DNA of 64,000 bases from CBDCRK01 sp965220955 (GTDB lineage Bacteria; Desulfobacterota; Binatia; Bin18; CBDCRK01): NCBI GenBank assembly GCA_965220955.1, contig CBDCRK010000004.1:1-64000 (forward strand). Direction: 5' to 3'. Of this stretch, positions 59,314 through 64,000 are shown piece by piece. Below the pieces are notes generated by a model. That model was given only the letters and a program-made list of their open reading frames with translations. It had not been told where the DNA came from and did not search any database. The position numbers and the translations under genes are program-made. Position 1 is the stretch's first letter, and each line of letters opens with the position of its first letter.

Positions 59314-61542
59314 ATGGCAACATCAAAAATTACGTGGACAAAGATTGATGAAGCGCCGGCATTGGCAACATACGCTTTACTCCCTATTGTTCGGGCCTAT
59401 ACAAAAGGGTCCGGTATTGAGGTTGAAACAAGCGACATCTCTCTTGCCGGTAGAATCATTGCTAACTTTCCCGACAAACTGACCGAGGAGCAAAAAATTC
59501 CCGATTGTCTGAGGCAACTGGGTGAGCTGGCAGAGACTCCAGAGGCCAATATCATTAAGCTGCCGAATATCAGTGCTACCATTCCTCAGCTGCAAAGCAC
59601 CATCAAGGAGCTGCAAGAAAAAGGATATGATATTCCTGACTATCCGGAAGAACCCAAAAACGATGCGGAGAGGGCCCTGCAAGCCAGATTTGCCACAGTT
59701 CTCGGTTCGGCCGTCAATCCTGTCCTGCGGGAAGGCAATTCTGATCGCAGAGCAGCGGTTTCAGTCAAGAAGTTTGCCCAAAAGAATCCTCATAAAATGA
59801 TGCAGGCCTGGCCGGAGACGGGGTCTAGGGCACGTGTTGCCCACATGGATCATAGTGATTTCTTCGAGAGTGAGAAATCCACCACAATGGCAAAAGCGAG
59901 CAATGTCCGGATCGAATTTATTGGCAATGATGGAAAGGTCACCGTCCTGAAAGAAAAGCTCTCTCTTCTTGAGGGTGAAGTCATCGATGCGTCCGTCATG
60001 AACGTGGCTGCGTTGCGTAAGTACTATGCTGAGCAGATGGAGGCGGCAAAGAAAGATGGGGCGTTACTGTCTTTGCACCTCAAAGCAACCATGATGAAAG
60101 TCTCTGATCCCATCATGTTCGGTCACTGTGTGTCTGTGTACTACCAAGAGGCTCTCGACAAGCACGCAGATGTCCTCAAAGAGATCGGGGCCAATGTCAA
60201 CAATGGTCTGGCTGATGTTCTTGCCAAACTCGATCGGCTTCCCCCTGACAAAAAAGCCGAGATCGAAGCGGACATTGCCGCGGTGTATGAGAATCGTCCG
60301 GCTCTTGCGATGGTCAATGCAAGAAGAGGCATCACCAATCTGCACGTCCCGAATGACATCATCGTTGATGCGTCCATGCCCAATGTTGTACGTGACGGTG
60401 GTCGGATGTGGAATAAGGACGACGAGCTGCAAGACTGTATCGCCATGGTGCCGGATCGTTGTTATGCGACCATGTATCGGGAAATTCTTGAAGACGCGAA
60501 GAAGCATGGACAGTTTGACCCTGCAACAATGGGCAATGTCTCCAACGTCGGTCTGATGGCTCGGAAAGCGGAAGAGTACGGTTCTCATGACAAGACCTTC
60601 GAAGCGCCTGCTGACGGAAAGATTCGCGTTGTCGACGCTTCAGGTACCACGCTCCTTGAGCAGTCCGTGGAAGTCGGTGATATCTTCAGAATGAGCCAGA
60701 CCAAAGATGCTCCTATCCAGGACTGGGTGAAGTTGGCAGTGAGAAGAGCAAAAGCGACCGGAGCACCGGCGATTTTCTGGCTAGACGAGCGCCGAGGACA
60801 CGATAAGGAAATCATCAAGAAGGTGAACAAATATCTGCCGAATCATGACACCACAGGCCTTGACATTCGCATCATGAAGCCTCAAGAAGCGATGAAGGTT
60901 TCCCTAGAAAGGATCCGGATAGGAGAAGATACGATTTCGGTTACGGGTAATGTTCTGCGTGATTACCTGACCGATCTGTTCCCGATTCTGGAGCTGGGAA
61001 CCAGCGCACGGATGCTGTCGATTGTCCCTCTGCTGAATGGTGGCGGACTATTCGAGACAGGCGCTGGCGGTTCGGCTCCCAAGCATGTGCAGCAGTTCCT
61101 GCAAGAAGGTCACCTGAGATGGGATTCCCTGGGTGAGTACTGCGCTCTCGTCCCGTCCCTTGAGATGATAGCCGAAACCACCAAGAATGAAAAAGCAGCG
61201 ATTTTGGCAGAGACGCTTGATCAAGCAGTCAGCAAATACTTTGAAAAGGCAAAGTCTCCTTCCCGTAAGGTGAATGAGATCGATAACAGAGGCAGCACCT
61301 TCTATCTTGCCATGTACTGGGCACAGGCGCTGGCTGCACAGAACAAAGATGCGTCAATGCAGGCTCGTTTTGCCAAGGTGGAAAAAAAACTCGAGGAGAA
61401 TGAAGCCAAGATCACTGAAGAACTTCTCGCCGCTCAAGGCGAGCCTGTTGATATTGGTGGTTACTACCTCCCAGAGCCAATAAAGGCAACACAAACGATG
61501 CGTCCCAGCCCTACCTTTAACGAAATTATTGACGAGATGTAA
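59314..61542 (+). CDS. icd: NADP-dependent isocitrate dehydrogenase, monomeric type
   Basis: 742 residues, the size of the monomeric enzyme (about 80 kDa), which makes 2-oxoglutarate and NADPH in the TCA cycle. Family blocks include KITWTKIDEAPALATYALLP at the start, RAAVSVKKFAQKNPHKMM, HMDHSDFFESEKS, MFGHCVSVYYQ and FWLDERRGHDKEII, and ETGAGGSAPKHVQQF near the C-terminus. The monomeric type is unrelated in domain arrangement to the dimeric enzyme, of which a short remnant lies upstream on the other strand. A good extended -10 precedes it; the ribosome site (AAAGGACA) is weak. Confidence 0.97.
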   Translation: MATSKITWTKIDEAPALATYALLPIVRAYTKGSGIEVETSDISLAGRIIANFPDKLTEEQKIPDCLRQLGELAETPEANIIKLPNISATIPQLQSTIKELQEKGYDIPDYPEEPKNDAERALQARFATVLGSAVNPVLREGNSDRRAAVSVKKFAQKNPHKMMQAWPETGSRARVAHMDHSDFFESEKSTTMAKASNVRIEFIGNDGKVTVLKEKLSLLEGEVIDASVMNVAALRKYYAEQMEAAKKDGALLSLHLKATMMKVSDPIMFGHCVSVYYQEALDKHADVLKEIGANVNNGLADVLAKLDRLPPDKKAEIEADIAAVYENRPALAMVNARRGITNLHVPNDIIVDASMPNVVRDGGRMWNKDDELQDCIAMVPDRCYATMYREILEDAKKHGQFDPATMGNVSNVGLMARKAEEYGSHDKTFEAPADGKIRVVDASGTTLLEQSVEVGDIFRMSQTKDAPIQDWVKLAVRRAKATGAPAIFWLDERRGHDKEIIKKVNKYLPNHDTTGLDIRIMKPQEAMKVSLERIRIGEDTISVTGNVLRDYLTDLFPILELGTSARMLSIVPLLNGGGLFETGAGGSAPKHVQQFLQEGHLRWDSLGEYCALVPSLEMIAETTKNEKAAILAETLDQAVSKYFEKAKSPSRKVNEIDNRGSTFYLAMYWAQALAAQNKDASMQARFAKVEKKLEENEAKITEELLAAQGEPVDIGGYYLPEPIKATQTMRPSPTFNEIIDEM

Positions 61543-61550
61543 ATGTAAAC

Positions 61551-62189
61551 ATGTACACCCCCAAAGCTTTTGCAGTCTCAGATGTGTCTGTGCTGAATGA
61601 CTTTATGGTGAGCAATAGCTTTGCGACGCTCATCAGCACCGTGAACGGCCTTCCCTTCGCAACCCATCTGCCGCTGATTCTCGACCGCACTGAGTCGCCA
61701 CAGGGGACCCTCTTGGGACACATGGCCCGCGCCAATCCGCATTGGCGTGCGTTCGATGGGCAGCAAGAAGCGCTCGCCATTTTTCACGGTCCTCATGCCT
61801 ATATTTCGCCTAGTTGGTACACCACCTCCCCGGCTGTACCGACGTGGAACTATGCGGTTGTGCATGTGTCCGGCGCGCCTCGGGTTGTCGATGATATAGA
61901 GTGGTTATCTCGCTTTGTAGATCGCCTGGTGACCATCTACGAAGCGGGGCGGGCACAGCCGTGGCTCGGAGTGCTCCCAGCCGAATTCAAGAGCGATTTG
62001 CTGAAAGCGATTGTGGGCTTTGCCATGCCCATTGAGCGAGTGGAAGGGAAGTTCAAATTGGGCCAGAACCGTCCAGTGGCAGACCAGCAAGGCGTCGTGC
62101 GCCATCTGGAAGCCAGTACCGATCCCGTGGCGCAAGCCTTAGGGGTACTGACGAAGAGCCATCTGAGCTGGGACGATGAGGCCCGCTAA
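61551..62189 (+). CDS. PaiB-type FMN-binding protein
   Basis: 212 residues. Typical PaiB sequence: MYTPKAFAVSDVSVLNDFMV, FATLISTVNGLPFATHLPLI, LLGHMARANPHWRAF, FHGPHAYISPSWYTT and PTWNYAVVHVSGAPRV. The split-barrel fold binds FMN. In Bacillus PaiB was described as a regulator of sporulation and protease genes, but its biochemical role elsewhere is unknown. It starts 8 bases after icd with no clear ribosome site, which suggests translational coupling. Confidence 0.92.
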   Translation: MYTPKAFAVSDVSVLNDFMVSNSFATLISTVNGLPFATHLPLILDRTESPQGTLLGHMARANPHWRAFDGQQEALAIFHGPHAYISPSWYTTSPAVPTWNYAVVHVSGAPRVVDDIEWLSRFVDRLVTIYEAGRAQPWLGVLPAEFKSDLLKAIVGFAMPIERVEGKFKLGQNRPVADQQGVVRHLEASTDPVAQALGVLTKSHLSWDDEAR

Positions 62190-62317
62190 CCATGCGCTGC
62201 ATCGCATCACCGCCATGTGGCGGCTTGGGGGAACCTGAAAGGACACATCTTGGCGGCTCGCGGTGAGCTGGGCCGTTAGGCTGCAAAAACCAATGGGTTG
62301 GAAGGTGTCTAACTGAA

Positions 62318-63331
62318 ATGTCTGCGGAGAATGCCACTATCGATCAGGCGATCGCATGCCATGCAACAGGTCAGCTGAACGAGGCCCTCAAGCTCTACGT
62401 GCAGGCACTCCAAATAAATCCGCGGAACCAGGTTGCAGCAGACCTCATATCGGCCATACTACGGACACACTTCGAATTGGCACTCATGTTGATGAAAGTG
62501 GGGCGTAACAAGGAAGCGATTCTGAGCTTCCAGCGTGTCCTTGCAATACAACCTGATGAGTCTGTTGTACATGCGTATCTCAGTCGACTCTTCATCTCGT
62601 GTCATGATTTACAACAGGCCACTATTCACCTCCACCACTATCTCCGTTTGGTACCGGAGGATCCCATCGGGGCCAGGATGCTCCTCGCCTATACTGGCGC
62701 AGAGGCGATCCCGGAAAGGCCCGCGCCATCCTACATTCAACGCTTCTACGACAATTACGCGAACTCTTACGATCAGAAGCTGGTCAACGGCCTGCAGTAC
62801 CAATCTCCACAAATTATCCTTGCGGCATTACAGAAGCACTGCCAAGAAAAAGTCGATATTCTTGACCTTGGTTGCGGTACCGGCTTATGCGGTCAAGCTG
62901 TGCAACAGATGGCAAAGCGCCTTGATGGTGTGGATTTATCACCACAGATGCTCGCCAAAGCGAAACAGCTCAATATCTATAACCAGCTAGAGGTTGCAGA
63001 CATCTACCCATTCCTGGAGAAAAAAGCAGGGTGTTATGATGTGATTGTTGCCGCTGGCTTATTTGAGCATATTGGTAACCCCCGTCAAGTTTTCACTGCT
63101 GCGTTCAGAGCACTGAAGGACCGTGGCTTCTTCATTTTTACGGCCGAAGACAACCGGACTCAGGACCTGAGCGTGAACAGCTCCGGTTACTACATGCATA
63201 GCCGACGCTACCTGGAAGAGCGAGCGACTCGGTGCGGCTTCACCGTCAATTCTCTTGAACCGGCTGTGATGTGGATTGAAAACGGCACACCAGTACAGGG
63301 ACTCTCTGTTGTTCTCAGCAAGCCCCAATAA
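62318..63331 (+). CDS. TPR-methyltransferase fusion protein
   Basis: 337 residues. The N-terminal 130 residues hold TPR-like helices (IACHATGQLNEALKLYVQAL; ALMLMKVGRNKEAILSFQRV). YIQRFYDNYANSYDQKLVNG marks the beginning of the class I methyltransferase, with motif I ILDLGCGTGLCGQAV, LDGVDLSPQMLAKAK and VAAGLFEHIGNPRQVF. Such TPR-methyltransferases occur in several proteobacteria, with unknown targets. The gap of 128 bases before it holds only a small palindrome (CCGCCATGTGGCGG). Confidence 0.85.
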   Translation: MSAENATIDQAIACHATGQLNEALKLYVQALQINPRNQVAADLISAILRTHFELALMLMKVGRNKEAILSFQRVLAIQPDESVVHAYLSRLFISCHDLQQATIHLHHYLRLVPEDPIGARMLLAYTGAEAIPERPAPSYIQRFYDNYANSYDQKLVNGLQYQSPQIILAALQKHCQEKVDILDLGCGTGLCGQAVQQMAKRLDGVDLSPQMLAKAKQLNIYNQLEVADIYPFLEKKAGCYDVIVAAGLFEHIGNPRQVFTAAFRALKDRGFFIFTAEDNRTQDLSVNSSGYYMHSRRYLEERATRCGFTVNSLEPAVMWIENGTPVQGLSVVLSKPQ

Positions 63332-63474
63332 TGTAAAGAGAGCCAGCCAGGAGCATGGGAATAAGGGACGTTATACCCCACCAATATTAGGCGCCACCGC
63401 AAGGGAGGAAGCATGGTTCAAGGGGCTCCAATGGGTCCTTCTGGTAGGGTGTCGATTACTATCAGGGAGCAAGT

Positions 63475-64000
63475 ATGGCCGAAACGACGTTCGACAGCAC
63501 AAAAAGATCGCTGCGAGAGCTTATGACAAAGGCGGAATCCGGGGCAATTCAACTTCCAGATTTTCAGCGCGGCTGGGTCTGGGGTGATGAGGACATTCGC
63601 GGCCTTCTCGCATCTATTTCTCAGTCATTCCCAGTGGGCGCACTGATGACGCTCGAGACCGGCGGCAAGATCAACTTCAAACCGCGCCCAGTAGAGGGTG
63701 CGCCAACCTACGCCCACTCGGCAACGCCCGAGGCGCTTCTTCTTGACGGTCAACAGCGCATCACTTCGCTATTTCAGACGACGCTTCGCCGAGTCGTTGT
63801 CGAAACAGTCAATGCGAAGAAGAACGCAATCAAGCGCTGGTATTACATCAATATCGAGAAGGCCCTCGATCCGGACGCAGACCGAGAGGAAGCTATTATC
63901 GGTCTCCCGGACAACAAACGCCTAACTAGCAATTTCGGACGCGACGTGCACCTCGACCTATCTACTCCCGAAGCCGAATTCGAGAACTTGATGTTTCCGG
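63475..64000 (+). CDS. DUF262-domain protein (5' part; continues past the window)
   Basis: The first 175 residues of a gene that runs off the window. The DUF262 fold is clear: IQLPDFQRGWVWGDEDIRGL at the start and LLLDGQQRITSLFQT (DGQQR motif). DUF262 is the GTP/NTP-dependent half of GmrSD-type modification-dependent restriction enzymes and related defence proteins, with a ParB/sulfiredoxin-like fold. Whether the C-terminal nuclease part is present cannot be seen. ATG 63475 follows CAGGGAG. The 143 bases before it show no gene. Confidence 0.85.
   Translation, partial: MAETTFDSTKRSLRELMTKAESGAIQLPDFQRGWVWGDEDIRGLLASISQSFPVGALMTLETGGKINFKPRPVEGAPTYAHSATPEALLLDGQQRITSLFQTTLRRVVVETVNAKKNAIKRWYYINIEKALDPDADREEAIIGLPDNKRLTSNFGRDVHLDLSTPEAEFENLMFP

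Noticed and set aside
62186..62282. Integron attC-like pair (CTAAC after the PaiB stop and GTTAGGC before the next gene)
   Set aside because: The two ends do not pair beyond the TAAC/GTTA core, no integrase is seen, and the following gene lacks a second such site.

Overview
This 64 kb window is a bacterial chromosome fragment of moderate GC content from a Gram-negative organism: it has a TonB-dependent receptor, periplasmic cytochromes and quinoproteins, and lipoproteins. Class I lysyl-tRNA synthetase, two likely selenoproteins, a PQQ alcohol dehydrogenase and a large acyl-CoA catabolic block together suggest an uncultured lineage near Desulfobacterota, Tectomicrobia or Binatota. That placement is inference only; no rRNA or other phylogenetic marker is in the window.

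Layout. 1-5.5 kb: mutS (partial), a thioredoxin-TPR protein and leuCD. 5.5-11.1 kb: a TonB receptor divergent from a XoxF-like PQQ dehydrogenase with a full lanthanide-type ligand set, then a XoxJ-like binding protein and a cytochrome c. 11.2-16 kb: infA, two methyltransferases, a YVTN propeller, an M50-like membrane protein and a tyrosine phosphatase. 16.2-29.8 kb: a complete type I-D CRISPR-Cas locus (WYL regulator, cas10d, csc2, csc1, cas3, cas6, cas4, cas1, cas2) and an array of 27 repeats and 26 spacers. 30-37.6 kb: an exporter, a peroxiredoxin whose active-site Cys codon is TGA, tpx, a nitroreductase, an uncharacterised protein and a UGSC selenoprotein. 37.6-42.5 kb: modABC, radC and an SMP-30-like protein. 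42.5-46.2 kb: a coupled MoxR / beta-helix / VWA operon. 46-58 kb: duplicated amidohydrolases, a CoA-transferase/racemase, paired MaoC proteins, acyl-CoA dehydrogenase, thiolase, class I lysS, an HMG-CoA-synthase-like/DUF35 fusion and an SDR, which looks like acyl-CoA side-chain degradation. 59-64 kb: monomeric isocitrate dehydrogenase, PaiB-like, a TPR-methyltransferase and a partial DUF262 gene.

The most unusual element is inside the CRISPR operon. A degenerate repeat, a 38-nt spacer and a second degenerate repeat sit between cas6 and cas4, and a third degenerate repeat forms the cas2 leader, where its hairpin contains the only visible Shine-Dalgarno of cas2. This resembles CRISPR-derived regulatory RNAs of the CreA type and suggests that Cas6 could process the cas mRNA. 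The array itself holds two repeat versions that differ by a compensatory base-pair change in the hairpin.

The window also holds many broken genes: truncated remnants (HTH, enoyl-CoA hydratase, UPF0175, AlbA_2, DUF4143 and icd) and frameshifted genes (cas3 twice, a SnoaL-like gene once, a YCF48-like gene twice). The remnants point to real gene decay. The single-base indels could be either decay or assembly error.
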